Positions 24,937 to 36,128 of a stretch of 64,000 bases of DNA are shown here, in pieces; position 1 is the stretch's first letter, and the number at the start of each line of letters is the position of its first letter. The DNA is from Canna indica (taxonomy: Eukaryota > Streptophyta > Magnoliopsida > Zingiberales > Cannaceae), in assembly GCA_034359265.1 (NCBI GenBank), contig CP136892.1:13192501-13256500 (forward strand), read 5' to 3'. The position numbers were made by a program, and so were the translations under genes. A model generated the notes under the pieces. That model was not told the DNA's origin. It saw nothing but the letters and a program-made list of their open reading frames with translations, and searched no databases.

Positions 24937-26524
24937 CTCGAAGACTGTGGACAGCTTCTCCTTTGCCTTTCTTCGTTGGCCAAAGATTACTTGCTCCGCC
25001 GGCATTGCACGCGCCTAAACAATGCTATCCTTGAGTTCGACGATTGGTATTTTGACTTGTAGGGGGTTGCTGACCCGTTGTAGTTGCGGGCTGACCTCCA
25101 TATTCGAGCCTCCCTCTCAAATTTTGGAATGAGGTTGATCTCTTCTCCATTATGTCACCCTTCTCTTGCCTAACCATGGTGGATTGGGATTCGCTGTCGT
25201 GGGCAGAAGTCCAGGATTGACACATTCAAATTTGGTGCAGAGGGGTGGATGACATTGCCCGCTTCATGGAGATATATTCATGTCGATGGTCGTATCTTCA
25301 CGGTGCGGTTCAACATTGCATGGTATCGCTGGGAGGGACCGTCGAAAAGTGGCGCGGCTCACCACGACCCCTCTCTACCTTCCCATGGTGACCAAGGAGG
25401 CTTTGACAATGACGACCCCCCTATAGGCGATCGACGTGGGGAAGACGACTCTAGGCGTTATCTCTTCTCCAGTACCCCCTTTGTCGGCCAATCGGTGAAC
25501 CAACGGTGTACTCCTCCTACTGGCTCGGGTCTAGGGTCGGCCTCTAGTTTTGGCGTCCCGTCTCCCGCCACGCATTGCCTTTCTCATCTTGCTACAGCCT
25601 CTTCGACGACTGACCCTCTCCCTCGGCCATGCAACCATGTACAGACGATCTTTGTCCAGCGATCAAACATAGTTTGTCCTGTGGTTTTTACGTCTAATGC
25701 TTCCAACACTCTTCCAATCCACTCAACGCTGGGGATTCGACAAGTGGTGACCTATCACCCTCCTATTTTCTAGGCGGCCCCTTCACCCAATGTTGTGGTG
25801 GCTCTCGAATCTCAAGGTAACAAATCTTTTATCCTTCGAAGCTTCAGATCTGGCTCGATTGATGCAAAGTGAACGTCTGGATTTTCTGCTAGTTGGATGT
25901 TCTCTCTAGTGGGGCCCCCTTGCAAGCTGTCACCCCCTGGTTGGGGAATTTGCTGTATGGTGGGCAAGTGGGGGCTTGGTGCGAAGGGGCCCACCCCCTT
26001 CCTGGTTTTGCTGCACTGTCAATTTCATCTCTTATGTCGGCGATTTTGGGTTCTACAGCACCTTGCCTCCTGCCTTCTCATCTCTCACCCTCTGGCCTGC
26101 TGATCCTCTTCCGACTTGGTGTTCCTGCGTCTTCCTTGACTTGCCACCTGGAGGTGACTCTGCGACTTGCTACCGATTGCCAATCAAGTGTTGGCTGTCA
26201 GGCAAGTGCCTCCTTTTCCCTTTGCCTATTGTGACTATTCGCCGCAGCGCAAGGCTGTAATCTATTGGTGATATTTTTGCTCTTGGGACATTGGATCGCG
26301 CCATGAAGCACAAAGAAACCCTCCTCAACCTTCCGGCTACTAAGGACTGCGGGTCTTCTAGCACTGCACCATCGCCCGCGGCCCCAAAAGTTCTCCTGGA
26401 CAGACTGCAGAATGAGGAGCTAAAATATCATTTTGGGGCACTGGGTTTTGCCAACATTTTTGGCGAGGATTGTTCTGCCATTAAGCTTGCTGAAGAAGCT
26501 CGGGGACTGCCCAATTTGACATGA
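24937..26524 (+). pseudogene. LINE ORF1, third piece and end
   Basis: The piece follows solo LTR 1. Broken frames include FLRWPKITCS, then FGAEGWMTLPASWRYIHVDG and RIFTVRFNIAWYRWEGP (from 25,249). A Pro/Ser-rich stretch follows, then the last frame KDCGSSSTAPSPAAPKVLLD to ANIFGEDCSAIKLAEEARGL with a stop at 26,522. Position directly upstream of an endonuclease ORF2 identifies it as LINE ORF1, the RNA-binding protein. It has several stops and frameshifts. Confidence 0.6.
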
Positions 26525-26603
26525 ATTCACATAGGTTAATTGAGGTTTTGAAGGGCAATGTTTCGGCCCTTGTTTGGTTTGTGGGAGTTGTTCTTATCTT
26601 TTG

Positions 26604-26647
26604 ATGTGTGCTGCTTTTTGGAATGTTAGGGGCATGAACAAGCCCAA
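26604..26647 (+). pseudogene. LINE ORF2 start (endonuclease, first 14 codons)
   Basis: An ATG at 26,604 opens MCAAFWNVRGMNKP, the N-terminal N-V-R-G strand of AP-type LINE endonucleases. The frame is cut by solo LTR 2 at the CCCAA target and continues at 28,119 with NKHTMLKNFIL. It is 80 bp downstream of the ORF1 stop, as expected for a two-ORF LINE. Confidence 0.85.
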
Positions 26648-28118
26648 TGTAAGTTAAATAACCTACACTAGAGGAGGAGGAGGAGGAGGAGGAATAGTAT
26701 GTTTGCTAAACTTAAGTCTAAATCCAATTTTAATTATTTTCTTAAATTACTTATGCAAGACACACTATGAGTTAATTACGTGTGGAAGCAAATGATAAAC
26801 AATACAAGCAATCACAAATAATAGAGCAATGCAAACACTATAATTTATAGTGGTTTGGCCCCAATGTCTACTCCACTACCTAAGCACTCCGCTTAGGATT
26901 TCCAACTCTAGTTTACTAGATTAAAGTGTTTCCTTACAATGAGTTTCATCGGAAAGTCTTCGCTCTCACACCGAAAGTACTTCCACACCCGTAAGTCTCC
27001 GCCTTCCTACCGAGAGCACTCTCTCACCTCAAACCAAAGGACAACACAACTAATCCTAGTGAACTAAGTTTATACCGATGGATTTATGCCTCAACACCAA
27101 GACAACCACCAAACTCAAGATCTACAACTAGATCTTTACACACTTCATATATAATCAAATAAACACTAAAAATACAAGTAAATGAGAGCAATTAATAAGC
27201 AATACAAACTTAGCTCTCAACCAAGATGTCCTAGCTCATCTTGATGCCTTGATGATGAAACAATTGAAGGTTGAAGGCAATATCAAGGGTATAAGCTCAA
27301 AGCTAGGATTTTGCACAAAGATTGACTCAATGAAGGCTCTTGGGTTTCAAAAGATGTCTCATGAAGTGTTAGATGGCTTGGAAGGAAAGTTTGGGGTCTT
27401 ATATAAAGATCCCAAAGATAGGTGCTCAGTTTCCAACAAGTTCAACGGGTAGAAATTCAAAATATAGTCGTTGGGGGCATTTTGGAAATTATGGACAATT
27501 TGACATGTAGAGTACTAGTACTCTACGAGCTATTCTGGGATGTTCCGGGCAATTCCGAGATGTTTCGGGATGTTTCAGAATGTTACAATATCCTATCTGA
27601 GTTATTCCGGAATATTATAACATCTCATCCAAGATATTCCGGGATATTTTCGAAATGTTACAACATCCCATCCGTGATATTCCGAAATGTTTGCAGAATG
27701 TTATAACATCCCATCCGGGATATTTCGGGATGTTCCGGAATGTTACAATATCCCATCCGGGATATTCCAGGGTGTTACAACATCCCATCCGAGATATTCC
27801 GAGAATGATACAATATCCCATCTGGAATATTGTTTATGACTTGAAAACTCTTGGTAATAGGTTAGGTTCATGTCCTATGGATATTTGCATCACAATGAGG
27901 ATTAATACAATCATTCTAGACACCATAAATCTAAACTCTATTCTCCTCGAATAGTCCCAAGTGTCGACGAGCGTCCATGCCGATTTCTCCGATTGGGGAC
28001 GTTGTACGCAAACCGATATGAAACCTAAAAATATTTCTCTATGAAAACATTAGTTCCATGTTAATTTGTTATCATCAAAATCGAGATTAAGACCAAGATT
28101 GAAAATCTTATGCCAACA
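26648..28118 (-). mobile_element. Solo LTR 2 of the copia family
   Basis: It is flanked by a perfect 5-bp duplication, CCCAA (26,643-26,647 and 28,119-28,123). It is 1,471 bp. It starts TGTAAGTTAAATAACC and ends ATCTTATGCCAACA. A (GAG)n tract lies near 26,671-26,692, a TATA-like TTATATAAAG near 27,400, and a diverged tandem repeat of GATATTCCGGGATG-type units at 27,530-27,830. It interrupts the LINE endonuclease start. Confidence 0.95.
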
Positions 28119-28257
28119 CCCAACAAACACACTATGCTTAAGAACTTTATATTGTCAAACAAATGTTCGGTTTTATGTTTACAAGAAACCAAAATCGAAT
28201 CCTTCAACGACTATTGGATAAAGCGGTTAAGCGGTCCTACAAATTTTGACTACTCTA
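28119..28257 (+). pseudogene. LINE ORF2 endonuclease, second piece
   Basis: The frame reads NKHTMLKNFILSNKCSVLCL, then QETKIES with the metal-binding glutamate of AP-type endonucleases, then NFDYS. It ends at the PIF-like insertion and resumes at 30,151. Confidence 0.9.
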
Positions 28258-30150
28258 GGTGTTGTTTGATTAGCGAAAATTATTTTATGGTTTGGTTTCA
28301 GTGAAAATGAAAACTTGGTTTTAGTCTCTAATTTTCATTTTTTTAAAAACACGTTTGGTTAATGAAAATAACATTAATTTTTCTTGGTTCTGAACCAGTG
28401 AATACTTATTTGATTATAGAAAATAATATTAATTTTCATTAATTTTTTTAATACTAATCTAATTTTGATTAAATAGTAAACTAATTCATATAAAATAGTT
28501 CATATATATAACTTAATATGATTGTAGAGGAAAGTCGCATATTGATAAAAGTTAGAGGAATCATTATTCAACACTATAATTTGGACTTCAAATAACTAAG
28601 ATAAATTAGTTTTGTTAAATTATAAATGGTTAATTACGGTATATATCTCATCTTTTCATTTGTATCTAATGAGGTCTCTAATTTTTATTTTGTTTCAAAT
28701 CTATCCCACTGTTAATTAGCTGTTAATTATTACATTTGAATGCTGACGTGGACATGCTGACTGGGATTAGCAGTCCACGTTAGCATCCCAATCAGCATGT
28801 ACACGTCAGCATGCTGACTGTTATTATCTTGTTATTAAGTGGGTTAATTACAAAATATATCCTCACTTTTCATATTTTTTCCTAATCTATCCTCACTTTT
28901 CAATTTTCCATATTATATACTCAACTTTCGATTTGTTTCAAATTTATCTCACCGTGATACTAATGTCGAAATTATCGTCTAAATGCTGATATAGCACTGC
29001 TAACGTGGGGCAGCAACTCAGTCAGCATTCTTATCAAGTTTTTAATTATAAATATTAAGCAAAGCTTTATTTGTAATTAACCTCAGATTAAACCTAGATG
29101 TATGCATTGTCTAGTCAGCAAAGTTGATTTTAATTTATTTAACTTTCCTAAAATAAAAAAACTTATAGTTTTAATGACTAGACGATACTTACATCTAGGG
29201 TTAATTACAAATAAAGCTTATATGTAGGGTTAATTACAAATAAAGCTTATATGTAGGGTTAATTACAAATAAAGCTTTACTTAATATTAGTAATTAAAAA
29301 CTTGATAAGAATGTTGAGTGGGCTGTTGACCCATGTCAGCAGCGCCAGGTCAGCATTCAGACGACAATTTTGATGCTGGAATCAAGGTGATTAAATTTGA
29401 AACAAATCGAAAGTTAAAACATATAATTGTGAAAATTAAAAAGTGGGGATAGATTAGGAAAAAATATGAAAAATTAGGATATATTTTGTAACCAACCCAC
29501 TTAATAACAAGATAATAACAATCAACATGCTGACGTGGACATGCTGACTGGGATGCTGACGTGGACTGCTAATCCCAGTCAATATATCCACGTCAGCATT
29601 CAAACGAAATAATTAACGGGTAGTTAACAGCGGGATAGATTTGAAACGAAATAAAAATTAGAGATCCCATTAGATACAAATGAAAAGATGAGATATATTA
29701 GGGAGAGAGAGTAAAAATTAGGATATATACAGTAATTAACCCAATTATAAATAGATCGACTTTAATAAAACCAAGTTATTTTAAAAACTAGGTTTGAGTC
29801 AATTAGATATAAATTGATTTAATTAATTTATCAATTTAAGATAATAGATTGAGTTGAAAATGATGATTTCTATTTTAATTTTTATAGATTAGATATAGTT
29901 TGTTTTATTTATAAATTAATTGATTTTTTTTAAATATATTAATAATAACAAGTTTGCCACTAAATTTTGACATGAAAATCGATAGCTTCGAAACCACAGA
30001 AAATAACATTATGGTATTAGTTTCGTTTTCATTCTGATTTCGATTCAGTTTCATAAAAATACAAAACCAAACATATTTTCGTAAGCAATTTTAGTTTCAT
30101 TAAATCTGAAATCAGGAAAATAGACTTGATTTCGCCAACCAAATACGCCC
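28258..30150. mobile_element. Non-autonomous PIF/Harbinger-like element
   Basis: The ends face each other: GGTGTTGTTTGATTAGCGAAA on the left, and the complement of the right end reads GGGCGTATTTGGTTGGCGAA. This GGG-TTTGGTT type resembles Tourist/PIF ends. The flanks are CTA (28,255-28,257) and TTA (30,151-30,153), consistent with a mutated TTA duplication. Without the nested foldback it is about 770 bp, AT-rich and noncoding. A hAT origin cannot be excluded. Confidence 0.6.
28627..29742. mobile_element. Mutator-type foldback element with 9-bp duplication
   Basis: It is flanked by AATTATAAA at 28,618-28,626 and 29,743-29,751. The 1,116 bp fold almost completely on themselves, with arms of about 530 bp running inwards from GGTTAATTAC and GTAATTAACCC. 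GGGTTAATTACAAA recurs inside both arms, suggesting stepwise growth. Short direct repeats of AAAGCTTATATGTAGGGTTA lie near 29,213-29,275. There is no coding sequence. Confidence 0.85.
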
Positions 30151-30153
30151 TTA

Positions 30154-30700
30154 AGAACTCGGATGGCCTTCCAGAGGTCTAGTCGTGGCTTGGAATCATG
30201 ACGTGTGGTCCAGGGTCTCTTTTGTCGTAGGGCGGTTCTTCATCGGGTGTCGTTTATTACATCACCTGAGCAACTTCTCTCTCTCTCGATCTTCAACGTG
30301 TACAGTCTGCCTCGCAGAGAGGGTAGGGACGAATTGTGGGTAGAACTCATTGGGTTACTTTTTGATACTAATAACACATGCGTCTTTTGCGGCGACTTCA
30401 ACCTCACACGACCGGATGAGGAACGTTTGAACTGTGTCAGCGATCCAAGAGATTCGGCCAAATTCACCGGCATGATTTCAAATTCAAATATTATGGACTT
30501 ATCTTTGTCAGGTAGGAGGTTTACTTGGTGTAACAACCATTCGACACCGGCATGCGCTCGTGTAGATTGTATCTTCGTCAACGACTTGGCTTTCGGGTGG
30601 CGTCCTTCTTGGACGGTGCAGAATGGGAAAACTTGTTTATCCGACCACACACCTATGATCTTATCTTCCCCTTCTACAAGAATAGGGTGATATTTCCACT
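30154..30700 (+). pseudogene. LINE ORF2 endonuclease, C-terminal part
   Basis: Frames read VVAWNHDVWSRVSFVVG, then (30,205-30,690) LSIFNVYSLP, CVFCGDFNLTRPDEE with the catalytic GDFN, GRRFTWCNN, and CLSDHTPMILS with the catalytic Ser-Asp-His. LINE endonuclease nicks target DNA to prime reverse transcription. All main active-site residues remain, but the reading frame changes near 30,290 and again after 30,690. Confidence 0.9.
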
Positions 30701-31652
30701 TCGAAAATTACTGGTTGTTAGAACCCTCATTGAAGCCATTCTGCGAAGAGTGCTGGAATGAACCCCTACTGTCCGTTCTCTCGGTTATTTCAAATTGAGT
30801 TTCTAAATGCCGAAGATTGAGACATGGACTCAAGCGTGAGCTATGAATATTTCGTCAGCAAAGAGGGAGCACATTTGAAATCTGGAAGACATTCTTGATC
30901 AACAGCTTAGTGCTGTGGACCTTGACCTTGATCCTATCTCGACTACTGATAACCAAAAAGACATAAGGGAAAGGCTTGATAGGTGCTATGAAGCTGAGCA
31001 TACATTTTGGAAGCAGCGTGCAAAGGTTCGACGACTAGAGGATGGTAACAGAAACACGAAGTTATTCCACCGTTCGGTTTATTCCAGGAGGCAAAAGAAC
31101 TGGATTAGCTCAATAACTTCCACAGGTGTAAGGTACGACTCTAAGGCATCCATCTCCTCTATTTTCTTGAATTACTTTCAAACAATAATCAAATCAGAAG
31201 CTATGAACAGAATCCACTTGGATTGGGAGGCCCCCCACCCCTCCTTTCCCCATGGGCAAAACATTGACAGTTTGTCAAATATTTGCGATATGCGGGAGAT
31301 TCTATTGAACATAAAATTGCTTGGGAAAGAAAAATCTGCAAGACGGCTAGAGGATGGCCTTACTGTAAAATTCTTCCTAAGCAATTGGGAACTGATAAAG
31401 TGGGACTTGAAAGGAGCCATTGATGATCTCATTTTGGGAGTGGTGATTGGGCAAGAATCAACCGCTCCTTCATGGCCTTGATCCCTAAGGTTGAAGGGGC
31501 GGATGACATAACGTCCTTTCGGCCCATTACCTGACATCGAGTTTGGTTAAGATCTTCTAAAAAATTATGGTCACTTAGCTAAAAAAGTTCATCGAGCCTT
31601 TGATAGACAACACATAGTGCACATTCTTGAAAGGTAAAGGTACACTGGATAG
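30701..31652 (+). pseudogene. LINE ORF2 linker and start of reverse transcriptase
   Basis: The frame 30,915-31,481 includes CYEAEHTFWKQRAKVR, LEDGNRNTKLFHRSVYSRRQ and SSIFLNYFQTII, the usual linker between endonuclease and reverse transcriptase in plant LINEs. Another frame then gives SFMALIPKVEGADDITSFRP, the start of the RVT domain. The sequence is cut at 31,652 by the copia LTR. The central catalytic part of reverse transcriptase is missing from the window. Confidence 0.9.
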
Positions 31653-32605
31653 TGTTAGTGTTGGCCTTTTGTATTTTGGCTATATTTGGCAAAAGTATTC
31701 CAGTATAATCTCAGGAACTATGCATATATCGAAGATAGTCTCAACTACTCCAGCAACCTACTGTTTTCTTGTAAAAAATGCAGCACTCAAAGATGACTTT
31801 TTATCTCCTACAAAAATAATGACTCTTGGTCTGCTTTATTAATGATGATTCTCTTTGTTGCCTCTGAGATCTTTTAATCATCATTAATTCTTTATTTGCC
31901 TGAATATCTATTTTAAATAATTTCGGGGCATTACTCCTTGATCTTTATGGTCTTTAGGAGTTATGCGATGTCTATTTGTTTTTGAACCGATGATTGTTGG
32001 TTGTTAAACTGATGGATTTATTAAACAAATAGTTATGAATAACATTGATTCAGATCTTTCGGTTGTCTCATATAAAATTCGATGGAAAGATCTGATCTGT
32101 AACTCTCCATGTGCGAACATTGTGTTGCCAATTATTGAGAGAAGTTGAGATAGTTGATTGCAGATTACTGAATGCAAAAAGACAAAAATTTACATTTCTT
32201 ATCTTCAAGAGAAGATTAATTTCGGGTGGATAGCTCACTACAACCGGGTGGAGGACGAAACTTTGTGGCTGAGATGTCATAGAGTGGCATGTTGGTATTT
32301 ACTTGTAATAACAAATAGTTTTTTGTTATTTTCAATTTATTGTAGTACTGTAGTTGGATTTCGGGTGTGTAATCCATAGGACTTATTTTGTACTTAATTA
32401 TAGAGAGTGGATTGGGCATCTGTCCGGTGAGTGCCCCATAGATTAGGTGACTGGTTTGTCACTGAACTGTGTAAACAAACCTCTTGTGTTTGCGTGTGTT
32501 TTTTATTTTGGTTCTTACTTTGCTTCTAGTAGTAGTTGCAATAGCAGTTGCAACTTCCTATTCAACTATCATCAATAGAAGTTCCCTTAGAGACATATAC
32601 TATCA
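31653..32605 (+). repeat. 5' LTR of copia element 1
   Basis: It begins TGTTAGTGTTGGCCTTTTGT and ends ACTATCA. The 3' copy from 50,154 matches it over about 680 bp (first T mutated to C). The 953-bp LTR has AATCATCATTAAT-type repeats in U3. Confidence 0.9.
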
Positions 32606-32607
32606 TT

Positions 32608-32622
32608 TGGTATCAGAGCGGT
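32608..32622 (+). promoter_or_regulatory. Primer-binding site, tRNA-iMet type
   Basis: TGGTATCAGAGCGGT follows the LTR after two bases. TGGTATCAGAGC is complementary to the 3' end of plant initiator tRNA-Met and primes minus-strand synthesis. Confidence 0.9.
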
Positions 32623-32680
32623 TGTGCTAACCTTTACCTGCACAGATCCTTGGTGTGTCTCTTTATTTTTCAGGCTCAAG

Positions 32681-33459
32681 ATGGAAGGAATGCCTATGAG
32701 AAATTCTGTCAATATTCATTCTTTACTTATCGGAACAAACTATGCATATTGGAAGGCTAGGATGAGGGCTTTCATCAAATCTTTTGATGACCATTGTTGG
32801 GACTCTATAGAGATTGACTACACTCCTCCCAAAATACTTGATGGGACTGAGCACAAACCAAAGAACCAATACACTGAGGCAGAAATAGTTGCTGCAAACT
32901 ATGATAGTAAAACCCTAAATGCTATCTTCAGTGGAGTTGATCTTTCTCAATTTCAACTAATCTCTGCTTGTACCTTGGCAAAGCAGGCATGAGAAATCTA
33001 GAAACAAATCATGAAGGATCCCTGACTCTTAGAAAGTCAAAAGTTGAAATCCTCAACACCAGATTTGAGAATATGAAGATGGGGGAAGATGAAAGCATAC
33101 AAGACTTCCATGGGTGTATCAAAGACCTCATGAACAATGCTACCAACCTTAGAGAGTCTTTCTCTGAAGAAAAAGTAGTAAGAAAAGTTTTGAGATCCAT
33201 GCCTACCAAGTTTGATATGAAAGCTGCTGCCATAAATGAAGTTCATGACCCATCTACTATTACTCTGGACACTATGATGGGAAAACTTGAAACTTATGAG
33301 CTAGAATTATCTGAAAAATATTCTCACAAAGAAAAGAAGAAGAATCTTTCCTTCAAAGCTACTGAAGATGAGATTAAGTCAGAAGATTGTTCTGAAGAAG
33401 ACATGGGATGTTGTACTAGCTCTTATGACAAAAAAATTCAAGAGATTTTTGAGAGCTAA
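32681..33459 (+). pseudogene. Copia 1 gag, N-terminal and middle part
   Basis: From MEGMPMRNSVNIHSLLIGTN the frame shows YAYWKARMRAFIKSFD, then in the second frame (32,968-33,459) LNTRFENMKMGEDESIQDFH and VVRKVLRSMPTKFD, the copia gag (UBN2-type) signature. A frameshift or stop near 32,992 separates the two. A CCHC remnant (ECEGFGHVRS followed by a stop and CPN) lies near 33,625-33,670. Gag forms the particle that packages the RNA. Confidence 0.85.
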
Positions 33460-33873
33460 GAATAGGGTAAACCAGAACTCTTAGTCTAACTTGCAGTTCA
33501 AACAACAGTTTCAACCGCCTGAGTCTGCCAGTTCCACATCAAACTCCTCTACTGGAGAAAATAGAAGAAGTCAGTCGTTTGGACAAAAAGATGATTCAAG
33601 ATAGAAGTTCAAAGGCATTCAATATTTTGAATGTGAAGGATTTGGACATGTAAGATCATAATGCCCAAATCTTTAGAAGAAGATCAAGAAGTCATTCACC
33701 GCTACTTGGAGTGACGATATGAAGAAACCAACTCAAAAGAACATGATCGAGGAAATTTTAGAGCTTTCATAAGCTACATTGATGACACAATTAAGACTGT
33801 CGACATCTCTAATGTAGGAAATGATCACAGCAAAGATCAATGCGCAGATAGTCTTGAGGAAGCTTATCAGGAG

Positions 33874-34488
33874 ATGTTTGACAAATGGGTTGAAGTGGTA
33901 AAACTTAACAAGTCTCTCAGGGATCAGAACATGCTTTTGTTTGAAGAAAAGAAGACCCTTAAGGAGAAAGTTCAAACTCTTCAAAGACAGATTGTTCAAA
34001 AAGAAGACAAAGAGTCTAAGTTAATTTCCGAACTTGAAAAGGTAAAGAAAGAAGTTAGAATGATGAATTTTATAAGTACTCTTAACAAAATCTTGAGTGC
34101 AGAAAAAAGTGCTTCTAATCACAAGGGACTAAGATACACTAGTTCATGCCAGTTGAAACCCCGATCTCAACTGCCTACTCAACCGAGGAACTTTCATAGA
34201 GGCTCTCCAAGTCATCAAAAGCCTACTACAAGAAAGGGATATAGGATGCCCATATGCTACTATTGCAAGTGTAGAGGACATATTATTGCAAATTGCTTCA
34301 AACTCTTCAACAAACCGAGGAGAAAGAATCATATAAATTACCCAAGGCAAAAACTATCATGTTGCTTTTATGTCAAAAATTGTTTCTCCTCTTGGATCTT
34401 GGTGTTTTGACAGTGGTTGTTCTCAGCACATGATAGGAAGCCTTGAAAATCTAAAAGATATTCAGGAACATGGAGGTGCAACTGTCAC
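33874..34488 (+). pseudogene. Copia 1 coiled-coil/CCHC region and protease start
   Basis: The frame 33,874-34,410 has a Lys/Glu-rich coiled coil (EEKKTLKEKVQTLQRQIVQK) and then CYYCKCRGHIIANC, a complete CCHC knuckle. Another frame then reads WCFDSGCSQHMIGSLENL, the copia aspartic protease active site (D-S-G-C). The match ends at 34,488, where the LTR of copia 2 begins. Confidence 0.8.
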
Positions 34489-36128
34489 TGTTGGTGAAAT
34501 GGTCACACTAGAGAGGGGTGAATAGTGTGTTTACTAATCTTTTTGCCTAAATCCGGTTTTAATCTTTTCTTTGGTTACTTAGGCAAATTACAAGATGAGT
34601 AGCAAGCGGAAACAAAGTAAATGCGATAATGAAATAAACACAAGTAGAATCAATGCAAACACAATTATTTATAGTGGTTCAGCCCCAATGCCTACTCCAC
34701 TACCTAAGCACCCCGTTTAGGATTTCCAAACTAAACTTTACTAGATTAATCTTGTTTCCCTTACAACGAGGACTTTGGCCCGAAGAGTCTCGCTCTCAAC
34801 CTAAGGCATTTTCACACCCGGAAGTCTCCGCCTTCTTATCGAGAGCACTCTTCCACCTCAACCTAAAGGACAACTCAACTAATCCTAGTAAACTAAGTTT
34901 ACACCGGTGGAATTAAGCCTCAAACACAAAGGCAATCACCCAATTTCAAGACCTAACAACCAAGGTCTTCACAAGCTCAAATCCAATGAAATAAACAAGA
35001 AAATATACAAGTAATGGAGCAAAAATACAACAACACAAATACTTAGCTCCAACATAATGAATCCTAGCTCCTCTTGATGCCTTGATGATGAATCAAATCA
35101 AGCTTGAAGGCAAACTCAAGGAATGAGAGATCAAACTAGGATTTCTCCAAGTAATGGCTCAATGAAAGCTTGGAAATGATCAAGGATGGCTCAATGAAGT
35201 GTAGGAGTGACCAAAGTGTTAAAGGAAGGCTTAGGCATAGGTATTTATAGAGCTATGAAGAAGGCTTGGGTGAAGCACCACTCAACGGCATGAAAACTAG
35301 CCATTTTTTGCCTTCTGGTCGATTGTCGGTCGACCGACCGAGCGACCGAAGGCAATCTGCCACTTTTGGGCAACATTCGGTCGACCGTTCGATTGACCGA
35401 AATGCCTTCTCATTCGGTCGATCGACCGAACCTGGGAGGGGGGGGGGGGCAGATTTCTTTGCTTGGTTTGTTCGTTTTCTGGTTTCGTCTTCGCTAAGTC
35501 TACTTATATAACATTTAACTTTAAGATAATAAATTTAAAACATAAATGTTATATAAGGATTACCCCCCATTTGATTCAATAAAAATATCTAAAAAATCAA
35601 AATCCTCAAGAATCAAAATCTAGTTTTTAGGGTCTAGTACAAATTTTCGGAAAATGGAAATTTTCTAATCTTTCGGGTCAAGTATGGGTAGGCTAAAGGC
35701 TTCCAAAAAATCCTTTAAAATACCTTGTTATCTAGGTTTTATCCAAGGAACATTTACCGTCATTTTTTATGTTAAGAAAATGTCTAGGTCATATAGCCCT
35801 CCAAGGAGCTCCCGGGCTTAGTGAATTTCAGGGCGATTTCTGAGTTTTCATATTTTGGGGTTCGAGTTTGGTTTTTGGGTTCTTATGCATCATCATGAGG
35901 ATTTACAACATAAACTAGACACCCTAAACCTAGACTCTATCTTCCCGACGAATCCGAGCGCGTCGACCAACGTCCTTCTGATTTTTTGATTTCTCCGTTA
36001 TTTTCGATCGAGGACGTCGTGCGCTAACCGATATGGAACATGAAAGTATTTCTCAATGAAATATTAGTTCCATGTTCGTTATCATTAAAACCGAGATTAA
36101 GACCACGGTTGAAAATCTTAAGCCAACA
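34489..36128 (-). mobile_element. 3' LTR of copia element 2 (minus strand)
   Basis: The plus strand starts TGTTGGTGAAATGGTCACAC and ends AAATCTTAAGCCAACA, immediately followed by ATCTCCCCCTTTTT, the complement of a polypurine tract. That fixes the element on the minus strand. It is homologous to solo LTRs 1 and 2 and to 1-282. A TATA-like TATTTATAGAG lies near 35,241, and next to it 35,310-35,430 is dense in GGTCGACCG-type palindromes plus a G12 run. Length 1,640 bp. Confidence 0.9.
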
